Shown: positions 11,290-22,184, counted from the stretch's first letter. The stretch is 64,000 nucleotides of DNA from Hygrocybe punicea (GCA_963556145.1 OY744473.1:3906001-3970000); one strand, 5' to 3'. Notes: a model not told the origin generated them from the letters alone. Program-made: numbers and translations.

Positions 11290-13866
11290 CTACTGCACAC
11301 ACCTCTTCGCTGCAGCGAGACGCACACGCAATTGTGCTCGAAGACGCAGTTTAGCCTCTGCAGCGGACAGATTTAAAGACGTGAGTGCACCCGCGGAGTC
11401 GGACCTCGTCTCTCCAGACGATCCAGACGACAACAACTGCCTCTTCTCATCCTCAAGTCTATTCAGAAGCCTCGTGCGCATGTCCGTCCCCCCAGATGAC
11501 AACGACAGCGACAACGACGACAACGGTGACGAAGAAGGCTCCAGCTCACCCACAGGCGCATCATTCGAAGACGAAGAAGCTGGCGACGAGTTTACGATAG
11601 TTGTAGCAGCGTCCACTTGGTTCACAGCAACCTCCCTCGCACTGGTCTCCCTGTCTAGTTTTGCAAGACGCGCGCGCGTACGTGCCATGATCTCAGGTGC
11701 GCTCATCCGAACCTTCACACTAGTCTGGTCACCATTGGTCTGTGACGTGCCACCTGCGCTGCACACACGATCGCAAGACTCGATTACGGGCTCCGGTTCT
11801 CGGCAAGGGTGCACGGTAGAATCGGTAGCGGAGTTGACTTCGACTTCGACATGTTCCTGGTGATGCACCTGCTTCTGGAGGTTGTTCTCCGAATATTGAG
11901 GCTGTGGTGCGAGGTGGGCATGTACTGATTCTAGAGGGTTTCGATTACGCGGAGCACGGAGCTTCCTGCGCTCGGGAGCACTCGCGTGCAAGTGATCCAT
12001 GGTACCTGGACTGTCGCGAATGTCTCCCTTTCCGATTGTATCCGCTATGGGTGGCTCCGGGTCGGTGTTGATGGGTGCGATGACAGAGGCTGAGGCAGAG
12101 GTAGGACCGTGAGGGCTGCACGGCATGCAATGATCGTCCTTGTCAATGAATTCATATGCTCTCCGTTTCCCCTTGGCATCTATTCTTTCCTTGTGCTGCC
12201 GCCGTTCCGCTTTCTCCAAATCTGACCGACGATCCGTGTTGCCCCTCTTTCTTCCGTCCCCGTCCTGACCGTCGTCTCTCGCATCACACCGGTCGTCCCC
12301 ATGGATCTTCGGGGTCGGTTCCCTCGTTATGCGGTCCACGTCGGCGATATTTTTTTGCTGAGTTGTGTGTGCACTGCAGTCGCCGTCTCTATCTCTATCC
12401 CTACCTCTAGTCCCTCCCTTTATGTCCCCATAATCTTTGCGTTCTTGTTCTCGGTCTTGTTCTTGTTCTTGTTCTCGTTCTCGTTCTCGTTCTCGTTCTC
12501 GTTCTCGTTCTTGTTCTCGTCCTTGGCCTCGTTCCTGTTCCCGTTGTCGGCCAGAGGGCGACCACGACGGCGAGCGCGAGCGGGATGAGTGCCGTGAAAT
12601 GTGGGAACGCCTGGGTAAGGACCTGTTGGGGGACGGCGATGGGGAACGCGAGCGAGAATGGGAAAGTGGTCGCCAATGCCTGCTGCGCTGGTGTTCGGGC
12701 GGGGCTTCGACGTCTGGCGGGACGTCATACTGCGCCACGGTATCATAAACGAATAGATCTCTGTACGGTGATCGCATGTAGCAGTAGACTTCTGTTCTCG
12801 GCGGTTGGTGTTAGTGCTGTGTATGCGAGAGACATGTAGAAGGGAGTGGAGTTGGAGAGGGTGGAAGGGGCTCACCGTGTGCAAAGTGCTCGGCGTTGAC
12901 ATATCTCCGTCCCTCGACGTATTCTGTGTCCATGTCGAGAAACTCGGCCAGGAGCTTCACAGCAGACTCGGAGCGAATGTCAATGGATTTTAATAGGGAC
13001 AAAATAAAAGTCGTGAGGAACTTTGCATTCAGAACAAGGAAAATCGGATAAAAGGAAAAAGATAACAGGCCGTTAGTGAATGAAGAAAGAAAAAAAGACA
13101 AAGAGAGCACACCTCCACATCCATATTAACCCACACACGTAGCTCTCTACGCAAAAACGTTGTCATGCGGCTGATGAGCTCTGCGGAGGCAGCGAACTGC
13201 GCCGGGGTGGGACACGGGCGGTATCGCGTGAAGACGTTGGACGCGACGTGCTAAAATAAAATAAAAAAAAGATGAAAAAAAAGGCAGTAAAACGTTAGAA
13301 AGTTTAGACGGACCTTGGCATACAGATCGTGTTGGTATATCCATCGCCTCCGTGCGATTGCACGGTCAAGTAGATCCGCTTCCTCCCTCTCCTGCCTCTC
13401 ACGTCGTCCCCATTGTCGATTTGGCCGCCTGCGGGATGGATTGCGTTGCTGGTTCGGCCGAGGGGAAGTCCGGAGTGGAGCGAGGTAGTGCTTCTGGTAA
13501 TCATATTTGGAGCGGATGTGGTGGATGAGGTGGCTACCGAGAGGTTGCGAGCACAGTGGGCATCTTCGAGATTGTTCTGTGACAACAACAATCAAGAAAA
13601 ATATAATCAGATAAACGTTGGTACAGTTTTTTTTTACGAGGAGGGGAGGAAGCAAGCAAGCAAGGCAGACCTGACCAGACGAGCAAGCACTCGAAGCAGA
13701 ATTCGTGCGAGCATGTTGGGACGACCGTGCGGTCGATAACGGGTTGGAGACAAATGCTGCAGTGGTCTTCTTCTGGTGTTTTTGATGAACTGGGGCGCTG
13801 GGTCGCGGTGTCCAAGGGCGGTGTTGGGGACGATTCGAGTTTTAGTCGCTTGCTGGGAGGATTCAT
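11290..13866 (-). CDS. TOPORS-like RING-type E3 ubiquitin ligase
   Basis: An E3 ubiquitin-protein ligase of the TOPORS/ICP0-like class, expected in the nucleus. ATG at 13866. Exon 1 gives a C3HC4 RING start (CSICLQPVIDRTVVPTCSHEF). A phase-1 intron (GTCTGC..CACAG) joins to the second RING half (RRCPLCSQPL). Further exons encode ARRRWIYQHDLYAK, a helical block (FLRRELRVWVNMDVE) and the LLAEFLDMDTEYVEG segment, all typical of fungal TOPORS homologues. The last exon (to 11290) begins EVYCYMRSPYRDLFVYD and turns into a long disordered SR/RE-rich tail with a pure Arg-Glu run coded by a hexamer repeat (12437-12540), then Ser-rich and basic stretches. I see no frame break. The TOPORS link is by architecture (RING, the PYRDL block, SR-rich tail). 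Confidence 0.8.
12437..12540. repeat. TTCTCG/TTCTTG hexamer microsatellite
   Basis: About 16 copies of TTCTCG or TTCTTG on the plus strand. On the minus strand they encode the Arg-Glu (and Gln-Glu) dipeptide run of the RING protein. Because the unit is six bases, copy-number changes keep the reading frame, so the tail length may vary between strains. Confidence 0.85.
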
Positions 13867-14075
13867 AGCGTTGTGGGTTCCGACCTCAGGCTCAACGTGA
13901 CTCACGGCAAAAAAAAAAAAAAATCGTGTTGGCCACAAAACACTGGCAGTCGGGTTCACGTTATAAGTACAAGCCAGCTTTACTTCCACCGCGTATTGCT
14001 AAGATGCCCTCCACGTTGCCTGCAGAGCGAGTTATGCGAATCCATTGACCTCTCGCACCATCTCCCTGTCGGCCT

Positions 14076-14830
14076 TTACAAAAAGTTAAGACGACAATAA
14101 TGATCCAACAACAGCACCTCAAGTCCCGCCGCTTCTTGGTCCCTCACAATGCGCTCGTTCTCTTGTATCAACGACTCCACGTCAATGGTCGACATCGTGT
14201 TCGCCCGCCGCACGATTTTATTCTCTTTAAAATTGAACAGCGTGGCACGTATGAGGTCGCTGGATTGGAGTGCGGATGGGGACAAGGACCTGGAGCACCA
14301 AGAACATGAATTGGTACATCCGTTGATGTTTTTGTTTGCGTGATTCTCGAGAGGCCGGGCGGGTAGCAGAGATAACCAGGGAGAACGAAGCGTTATCGAA
14401 GCGCTGCGCTGCATTGGGACCACAGCTAAAATACAACAAATTGGGTTTTTATGAGTATCGAGACCGACGAGAAGAAAGAACAGAAAACGTACGAATGATT
14501 AAAGAGACTAGCGATCAGGTAGAGAGCGGTATATGTGGTGGCAAAGGCCATCTGACCGTCATTCCGTTGGTCCGTATGATATCTTCCTCGATCCCGCAAA
14601 CGCTGGGAGGTTTACAATTCGCCAGTTTATATACTTTCGCGCGTACACTCGGTTCGAGTTTTGCGAAAATTACCCGAGAGCCCATATCGCAGGGAAGGAC
14701 CGGCCATTCTACGAGGACAATCCCACCGAGGGGAATATCTCTGGCCCCCATTTCCTTTGATCCCGGCATCATCATTCTCGAGAGCTTTGCGCCAAGGCTT
14801 GACGAGGTTTTCTTCAGTCGGAAGGCTGGC
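14076..14830 (-). pseudogene. SET-domain protein relic
   Basis: Remains of a SET-domain (SMYD-like) lysine methyltransferase. Visible in order: GARDIPLGGIVLVEWPVLP (SET start), a helical piece VRAKVYKLANC, then IIRTNGMTV. After a change of frame come TALYLIASLFNHS, an intron, and CGPNAAQRFDNASFSLVISATRP, containing the NHSCGPN S-adenosylmethionine/lysine-site motif. Directly after ISATRP the expected GEEI..SY segment with the catalytic Tyr is missing. Instead, in another frame, the post-SET-like SCSWCS motif and a C-terminal helix follow, ending at 14076. The frame change near 14535 might be a 50-nt intron starting GTTTGC, but that would delete the conserved RTN motif. The missing catalytic segment cannot be rescued by splicing that I can find. 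A decayed gene is the best reading. Confidence 0.5.
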
Positions 14831-15256
14831 AAGGAGGGATTTACCGCGCATACGACACATTTACCTCGCATACGACACATCTGGCGGTGTTGAATGTAAA
14901 GACACGGGTCAAGTCTTGGACTGTGGGGGTGGGCTGTGAGGCTTGGGTACTCCGAGTCTGTTGGACGAGATTTTTCTTTGGTGTAGACTTGTTTAGGAAA
15001 CATACTGATGAAAGGGCAGTTGACCCTTCACGGGAGGCTTTATACTTTGAAGCTTTGATTCTTTGGGGGATCCATCAAGTATATCCCAGTCACCGGTGAG
15101 CCGGTGAGAGTTCTTCGCAACGTCGACCAACGTCACTCTCAGGGATCCGAGCCTCGTCTGCCCATATACGACAGTGGTTTGGGTGAACTGGGCGCGGCGT
15201 CGAGGTCCAGCTTTCGTAACTTCGATTATTAACCGCGGTCACTCCTTACTCAGACT

Positions 15257-15619
15257 ATGGCCATGGATGATTCTAATCAACGAAAGCGCGCAAGACCACA
15301 CACCGAGTCTGAATTGACCGAATCTCCTACCACTCGCCCCAAACTTGACATGGACCTCGAAACGGTACCCAACGACATCGATGATGCCACTCATGCTCGC
15401 ATGGATGAGGCCGTTCTTGATACACATGAAGATGATTTTTTTTCTGCTACGTCTCTTCTCGCCACAATCGTATCGACTTCGGAAGGACTACTCGATTCAA
15501 AGTACGAAAAGAATCCAGGTGCGAAGGCCCTGTTGCGCAAACATTCCGATCTGGAGACGTTGCTCAAAGAGGTTTGGGAGAAGAGAAAGTTCGAGATGAT
15601 AAGAAACTTGAGTTCGTAA
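15257..15619 (+). CDS. small acidic hypothetical protein
   Basis: An intronless 120-codon frame. The product starts with a basic nuclear-signal-like patch (QRKRARPH), is rich in Asp/Glu, and has a helical C-terminus (KALLRKHSDLETLLKEVWEKRK). I do not recognise a family. The stop codon lies 4 bp before the left end of a foldback element, so the 3' untranslated region is element-derived, or the original gene may have been cut by the insertion. Confidence is moderate because the length is modest and homology is unknown. Confidence 0.4.
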   Translation: MAMDDSNQRKRARPHTESELTESPTTRPKLDMDLETVPNDIDDATHARMDEAVLDTHEDDFFSATSLLATIVSTSEGLLDSKYEKNPGAKALLRKHSDLETLLKEVWEKRKFEMIRNLSS

Positions 15620-15622
15620 CTT

Positions 15623-17636
15623 ACACATCAGGACTTTCCACATTTAGTCGGGATCTAAAGTGATTTCTAAAGTTAGCACCAAAATATAATCTTTAGATTT
15701 ACATTTAGGCCTAGCCTAAATATTAAATTTAAGTCACAAATAAATGTATATCTAAATTATTTATTTATTTTCATCTTTAGGTTATTCTTGCAATCAAAAT
15801 AATTATCAGATCTATATTGTAAGGGGAAAGTATAATTTAGTTCCAAGTTTACTCAAATTTCTAGTCCAAATTTAGGCATCACCTAAAGGCAGGCCAAAAT
15901 TAAAACTTTCGGTAGCGTTAAAATAATAAATTTAATAATTATCAAAATGTAAGATTTTCGGCAGCTATTTAAATTCCAAGTTGTTGTTAGATCTAAAGCT
16001 ATTGCCCGCGCCATTGCCCGCTCGTCGCCCGCCCGTCGCCCACCCATTGCCCACCCATCTCCCAATCTTACCTCACGAGCCCAGCTCCAACGTCAATTGA
16101 CATGGTGGTGGGGTTCGTGAGGTGATGACAGAGGTAGGGGGAGAGGCAGGTGGGGGAGATGGCGGGGGCGACAAGGGTGTACGGGGGCACAACAGAATGA
16201 GAGAATGAGAACGGGGAGATGGTGGGGGCACGATAGGATGGGAGGGTGACGAGCGTGGGTGATGAGGGTGTGGGAGATGGCGCGGGCACGATAGGATGGA
16301 AGGGCGACGAGGGTGTAGGTGATGAGGTGTGGGAGATGGCGTGGGCATGGCACGATGGGATGGGAGGAGATGGCGTGGGGGACGAGGGAGTGGGAGAGGA
16401 GATGGCGTGGGCGTGGGCGACAAGGGTGTGGCGTGGGCGACGAGGTGTGGATGACGAGGGTGTGGGAGATGGCGTGGGGTGTGGGCGAGGGAGGTGATGG
16501 TGGAGGTGGCTTGGCGGGAGATGGCGTCGGCGATGAGGGTGAGGGAGATGGCGTGGACATGGGTGAGGGAGATGGCGGGGGCACAATGGGAGGGCGACGA
16601 GAGGGTGTGGGAGATTGCGTGGTGATGGGATGGGATGGTGGGGAGATGGCGTGGGTGTGGACGAGGGAGATGGCACGGGCATGGCCATGGGGGATCCAAT
16701 TTTGGATGGGTTAGATGTGGGCGACGAGAGCGTGGGCGACGAGAGTGTGGCGATGAGAGCGTGGGCGATGAGAGCGTGGGCGATGAGAGCGAGGCGACGA
16801 GAGCGTGGCGATGAGAGCGTCGCGTGTGCGACGAGGGTGCGGCGTGGGCGACAAGGGTGTGGGAGATGGCGAGTGTGAGGAGAGATGGCGACGACGACGA
16901 GGGAGATGGGAGATGGCGTGGGTGTGGACGAGGGAGATGATGGGGAGGGCGGAGGTGTGGGCGACGGCTTGGCAGGAAATCGAGGGTGGGAAATGGCGGC
17001 GAGGGCGAGGGAGATGGCGTGGGGTGTGGGAGATCGTCATACTTGGGCAGGGGAGATGCCAGGGATGGGATGAGCGGGAGCGGGAGAGATGGCGAGATGG
17101 CGTCACGGTGGGTGTGAGGTCGAAAAAAAAAAATTGATTGGTTTTGTCGACGTCGGAGCTGGGTTCAGGTCATGATTGGGAGGTGGGCGACGGGTGGGCG
17201 ATGGGTGGGCGATGGGTGGACGACGGGTGGACGACGGGTGGGCGATTGCGCGGGCAATAGCTTTAGTTCTGATTGAAATTTGGAATGTTGATAACCGCCG
17301 AATTTTTTTTTTTTGATAACTATTAAATCCATTATTTTAGTCACACTGAAAGTTTAAATTTTGGCCTGCCTTTGGATGATACCTAAATTTAGACTAGCAA
17401 ATTTGAGTAAACTTGTAGCGAAATTCTGTTTTCCTTCCACAATTTAGAACAGGTCATCATTTTAATTGTAAAACTAGTCTAAAGATGAAACTAAATAAAT
17501 ACTTTAGATGTACATTTATTTGTGACTTAAATTCAATATTTAGGCTAGGCCTAAATGTAAATCTAAAAATTATATTTTTCCGCTCACTTTAGAAACCACT
17601 TTAGACCCCAACTAAATGTTGGAACTCCTGAGGTGT
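15623..17636. mobile_element. foldback-type element with long inverted arms
   Basis: The left arm (15623-16058) and right arm (17184-17636) are reverse complements of each other over most of about 440 bp, with small indels. Ends read ACACATCAGGA and, inverted, ACACCTCAGGA. Shared arm landmarks are TTTACATTTAGGCCTAGCC, AAGTCACAAATAAATGTA and CAAAGGCAGGCC-like blocks. The core (16060-17180) is a G-rich satellite-like array and codes for nothing credible. There is no transposase, so it is non-autonomous. No target-site duplication is clear, which suggests age or an atypical insertion. Confidence 0.8.
16060..17240 (+). repeat. G-rich degenerate minisatellite (GGGAGATGGCGTGGG)
   Basis: Dozens of degenerate copies of GGGAGATGGCGTGGG, GACGAGGGTGTGGG and GCGATGAGAGCGTGG. 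The plus strand is strongly G-rich and C-poor over about 1.1 kb. The tract at 17181-17245 has evenly spaced GGG runs that fit a G-quadruplex pattern. Long open frames on both strands here are an effect of the repeat, not genes. Confidence 0.85.
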
Positions 17637-17762
17637 TAGGGCTTGTTCAGCTTGATTGTTTCCTCGGACATGCCGTATATGCCGTAGATTGCTGACAAAC
17701 TCCGCCTCCTTCCGCATTAACTCGGCTTATCAGTGATAAACACTTCGTCGTTGCCGAGCTCA

Positions 17763-18412
17763 ATGGCCCACTCAGATACCGATTCTGACCTTCTTGGCCT
17801 TGGTATTGACGATCTCGCCACCATTGGTTACTTTGGCTTCATTTGTAAAACTACTGTTGCCTGGGCTGAGGCCTACTACAACAAGATTGCTCATCACAAT
17901 TCTGCACTCTCTGGTCGTGCGTGGGTCGATGAACTCATGACAGGACACCCTGATCGTATCAAGATTGCTCTTGGAGTGCGCCTTCGGGTTTTCAAGGCCC
18001 TTATCAAGATACTACGCAAGATGGGGTATGGGGATACAAAACACGTCACACTACGTGAGCAGCTCGCAATTTTCCTTCATGCATGCGTCACCGGCAATAC
18101 GATTCGACAACTCGGTGAGCGGTTCCAACATGCCAATGGCACCATATCCAAGTAAGTTTGTTTACCGCCTTTAATTTCAATTTTAATGACTGTCTTATAG
18201 TTGCTTCCGTCGGATTCTCTACGCCTTTTCATCCTCACCTTTCTATACAAAATATGTCACTCTTCCAAAGTGCGGTGACCCCATTGCTCCCGAAATATCC
18301 TCCAATCCAAAATTTTTCCCGTACTTCACTGACGCGCTGGGCGCCATCGATGGCACTCACATTAATTGTTGCCCATCCAAAGCCGACCAAGCCACTTCCC
18401 GTAGGGCGGGGG
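17763..18412 (+). pseudogene. PIF/Harbinger transposase, 3'-truncated
   Basis: Exon 1 (ATG at 17763 to about 18152) encodes the N-terminal and helix-turn-helix part seen in fungal Harbinger nucleases (HVTLREQLAIFLHACVTGNT; GERFQHANGTISK). After a GTAAGT..TATAG intron the second exon gives CFRRILYAF and then TDALGAIDGTHINCCPS, which contains the first catalytic Asp of the DDE triad. Homology stops at about 18412 in a CCGCCC/GGGCGG tract. The remaining Asp and Glu are absent, so the protein cannot be catalytic. The second gene usual for Harbinger elements is not recognisable with certainty nearby. Confidence 0.7.
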
Positions 18413-18429
18413 TGGGGGCGGGGGAAGGT

Positions 18430-20126
18430 TCTCAAGCCGGCGCATTTTGTGCTCGGATAGAGTATGTATAGTAGTGTTGAATGTAGACATTTCCTCCTTG
18501 ATTCCGTATAAGGCAACAGGGCCTGTTATGCGAGCGCGCTTGGAAGAACTTCCCTCGGTAGTGACAAGAGAGGATATCGTTAGATCTGACACGGATGGGG
18601 TGGCTGAGTCCAGCGCGCTTTTGCGTTTCTTCCCCTTATCTGTTTTGGAGGGAGTCGGAGGCGGGGAGGAAGGGGGTGGGGGGTGGCTTTCATTGGATGA
18701 CCCGCTACGTCCTTCGGGATTTTCCTCTCCTGATGAAGATGGCGAACTGCGTGCCACATTGGGGGCAGACTGTGAGGGCCGGTATACGTGTGCCCCCTTC
18801 GCACGGGTCGGCATTAATTGCTGCATGTCAACAAAAAACTCCCAGCCCTTGTTGCGGAAGGGACAGGCTTTCGGGTGTTTCTACGTGACTGGTCAACAGC
18901 ATAGAGAGAATAGGGCGGACAAACAGATCCTGCGAGGTGGCGGTTTCAGAGTCTGATGATAGGCAGAGGGACTACTCACCTGCGCCTGCAATCGAAGCGA
19001 ACTTTGTGCCAATGCCTACCCACGTGCGAAATGTTGATAAAGATGGCCCTCCGTCCATTCCTGAGACGTAATGATGGAAGACGTTACCTGTAGACTTAAG
19101 CCCTTTCGTCCGCATGACGCTGGGAAGCTTGTGAGTATATGCAAGCACCTATAGTAAGGGCGACTCACTAGTCTGTTTTCGCAGCTAACTGTACCATATT
19201 AATCATCATAATAAACTCGAGCCCCGCAGCCATTTCCAGGCTACGTTTGCATCAAAGGACGAGCGACTGCAGAGAATCCGTGACAAAAGCCGCGTTCTCG
19301 CCCTCCCAAACACCACCTGCCACCAAAGCTTGCATGGACTGGATCCAGGACCGTGTGGATGCGTTTGACAAGTTGCTGATCGCACCTTGTGATAGATTGG
19401 AGATGGTCTCGGAGGCACGAGCTCCCAAAATGTGAACCGGCTGATCTGTGACCTCCCAACCCTTTTGCTGCTTCCCTTTGCTCTTGGTCTTTTTCCGGTG
19501 CTTCGTACCCCCTCGGTTGCACTCACCGTTCCGGTTAACTGCGGATGCTGTGGTGGCACCGTAAGGATTTGAGTCTTTCCGCCTATCAATACGGTTCAAA
19601 CGGCGTAGCTCCGAACTGTTTACGTTGATATAGCAGCCAGGTAGCCGTGCAGGTGAGTCTTCCGGTGCGTCGTATACGGCTTCGGCGTTAGCATCTCCGG
19701 TGACCTGGATGTGGGAAGCATCAGACGCCTAAGGAATGACTTCCACCAAAAAGCACTCACAACAACGGAATAAGCCGCATCCGTATCGAGGTTAGCAGTC
19801 TGTGAGAAGGAGTGGAGCTGAACATGTGAACGGTCAGATGTCCCAGGGATGGAAATTCTCACCTTATCTGCAATGATGTGAGCAGTGCCATGGCCAAATC
19901 CCTGCTGGTTAATATTGAGACAGGGCCTATCTGCCACGGCAGCAACAGAAAAGTGCGGCAGGGTTTCAGGTTGAAGGGCGACTAAAGGAGTAGCGTACGT
20001 CGGAAACGTTGGTGAATATAACGATTCCAGTTTCTGGTATATTGCAAATATTCCTGGTGGAAGACTGTCAGTGCGTTCACGGAAGAAATGAAGCAGGTCC
20101 ATGAGCTCCGTCGGAGAAACGTCCAT
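18430..20126 (-). pseudogene. hypothetical Agaricomycete protein, frameshifted and 3'-truncated
   Basis: ATG at 20126 begins MDVSPTELMDLLHFFRER. A 45-nt in-phase intron at about 19805-19849 and a further intron near 19700-19760 join to a basic, Asn-rich middle (GTKHRKKTKSKGKQQKG). Then come AAGLEFIMMINMVQLAAK and STFRTWVGIGTKFASIAGAG, and after another intron (GTGAGT..CGCAG) LFVRPILSMLL. At about 18850 the frame shifts: LSLPQQG ends in a stop, while the next frame continues sensibly as WEFFVDMQQLMPTRAKGA and on to KRARITGPVALYGIKEEM. One extra base in a G-run explains it. The end is lost at the Harbinger junction (about 18412). The family is unknown to me. A sequencing error at the G-run would make it a truncated but otherwise open gene. 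Confidence 0.5.
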
Positions 20127-20148
20127 AGTAAGTACGCGCTGCAGCGAG

Positions 20149-20204
20149 GTGTCCCAAAAAGGTGCACCTTTTACGGCGAAAAAATGTGCACCTTTTTGGG
20201 ACAC
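20149..20204. repeat. 56-bp perfect hairpin (copy 1)
   Basis: Two 19-base arms, GTGTCCCAAAAAGGTGCAC and its exact reverse complement, enclose 18 bases. The hairpin lies in the 226-bp gap between the divergent genes starting at 20126 (minus) and 20353 (plus). It is clearly related to the hairpin at 22290-22353 (see findings). Confidence 0.9.
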
Positions 20205-20352
20205 CACGTGAATCTTCAGCCACGCTACCGGTACCTAACTGAATGTCCCTTCATCAAAGCAAGTATAAGGAGGGGAACGCCAGTAGGTAAGAACCAAAGC
20301 AAAAAGATTGGGCGCATTGCAAACTTACCTACGTATCTCCATAGCAAGAGGG

Positions 20353-22184
20353 ATGGCTACGTTGGAGACATACGTCCCTAGCATGATCTTTCCACTACCC
20401 TCAGACCATCAATTCACCAAGATCTCAACGTCGACATCCACCGCCCCATACAACATCAGCATACCACCCCCAAATCAGGAAGGACGACTGGCTTTCATGG
20501 TCCATGATCATTCTTTACCGAATCGTATGCTGGCTTCATTGCGTGCCTACCTTCAAAGTGCCCCAGGCCGACATCTAGCCCCCTCCACTGTACTGGTTCA
20601 AGCAATTGCCGGCCTGGAGAGGTCCCTCCGGAATTACCTCCTAGACCACGAATCGTCGTCTAGCCTCCTTTTCCAGCGTGCCTTTAACCCCATATGTTGT
20701 GCAGTAGAGGAGGTTGACGCAAATCCCACCCAGCCCGAGCCTACTACTAGAATTGCCGCTTTCAATCAGATCCCGGATGGAACATACCGGCCACACCGTG
20801 ACACTGATCCACAGCTACATGTGGAGTTCAAGAGCTGGACAGCGTTCACACATCACGCGGAGGGTATCTTACGTCTGGGCAGAAATAGAGCGGTTTTGGA
20901 GCTGAGCCCTAGTGAGACAGGGCACAGATCCATAATCTTTAAGGTGGGCACTGAATCTTAGTGGTAATCCCCCCACTCATCATCACCTCTGATAGATGGG
21001 AATAGCTATGCTGTCAGGTCCCACTACCATCCCCTACGCACTCCTCTTCGGAGGAGATAGGTACATGCTCTTCTCACTTTGCCCTGTCCCTGGCTTGCCA
21101 CTGCATGGCCTCCTATGCTCAGACATTCTTCACCTCCTTGACTCAACGACGCCCTTTATGCCGTTAATCGTTTTCTGCCTTTTACGGACTGGCGGTACGA
21201 TCATGGACACCCCCCCAGATATTCATCTTCCCATGGTTAAATTAGTTAAGCCATTAGGCCGTACTCATCAGGCAACGCAACGTTCCAACATCAACCCGGC
21301 TCCCAGTGGTGACACCCTTTCAACCTTTTTTTCCGGTCTGACTTTACCCTCGCAGGTGAGTTGCAGTTGCATCTCTGAGTTTTCAGATGAGAGACTCCAG
21401 TTTATAGGCGGACACTTTATGTCTGACTTTCGATCTCGATCACTGCGAAGTAGTCACATACGAGTTGCGGCGCATGGAAGTGGTTGATCCAGAATGCCAG
21501 TCCTTTACTTTCCACTCCTTAATAGCACTCCTGTCATCAGTTGCGATTCAGGGGCTGATGCAACTAGCGATCTTCCACAAGTCCATTCAAACACGCCTGA
21601 AACGCTCCAAATCTCCGACTGATGCGATTTCACCCCCGTCATACCATGAACTTCTTCTGACTACGTTTCTGGACAGAGGATCAGTGGGGAATGTATTTCG
21701 AGGGCAGTTTGATCACCACTGCGCTGACAACGTCGTCGGAAAAGTTGCCATTGACACCCAATCCCAAGCACGGCTGCGTCACGAAGCCAAAATCTATGCA
21801 GTGCTCGCAGCGCTTCAGGGCACTGTGATACCAGCTTTCTACGGTCTGTACGTGGGGAGGGGTTTTCAAGTGCTCCTGATGCGTGATGCAGGTAAATCGT
21901 TGAGCTCATTCTCTATGCTTTCATGTGCCCAGCAGTACGTCGTTCACATCCTCTGCAAGCCATTTCATTTATGCTATGTTCCTAGGTACGATCTGTGGGC
22001 AGCTATACTATCCCTCCATCAGGCTGGAGTAAGTCACCTAGACTTACGTCCAGACAACGTAGTTTTATCTCAAACTGGTGTAGTCCAAGTTCTCGATTTC
22101 TCTCATGCCACCCTCCATGGGTGCCCTGGTGTTAGTGAATGTCCTGAGCTTCAGGATATGAGGCAGATGTTGCAGATCCCATGA
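20353..22184 (+). CDS. nuclease-like domain + protein kinase-like protein
   Basis: A four-exon gene. ATG at 20353 (a second at 20383). Introns: about 20945-21003 (GTGGGC..TGATAG), 21356-21411 (GTGAGT..TTATAG) and about 21935-21985 (GTACGT..CCTAG), all keeping frame. The N-terminal half has a possible PD-(D/E)xK nuclease core (DTDPQLHVEFKSW near residue 155), seen only as a motif. The C-terminal half is a kinase fold: glycine-loop-like RGSVGNVFRG, VVGKVA lysine, helix-C Glu in RLRHEAKIYAVL, catalytic loop SHLDLRPDNVV and metal-site VLDFSHA. HRD is changed to HLD and DFG to DFS, as in basidiomycete atypical kinases. Nuclease-like plus kinase layouts occur in fungal Crinkler/RHS-like effector families. 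That link is an inference. The gene sits between two related hairpins. Confidence 0.65.

Noticed and set aside
11381..12748. Long open frames on the plus strand opposite the RING protein
   Set aside because: They mirror the Ser/Arg/Glu-rich repeat coding on the minus strand and show no family motif; the minus strand has the spliced TOPORS-like gene.
16068..17137. Several 80-210 residue frames on both strands in the G-rich core
   Set aside because: All follow the tandem array (His/Pro/Ser or Gly/Asp/Glu repeats). Frames stay open only because of base composition.
15623..17636. TA target duplication (Tc1/mariner-like) for the foldback element
   Set aside because: TTACAC on the left and GTGTTA on the right hint at TA, but the spacing to the arms differs by one base and flanks do not repeat.
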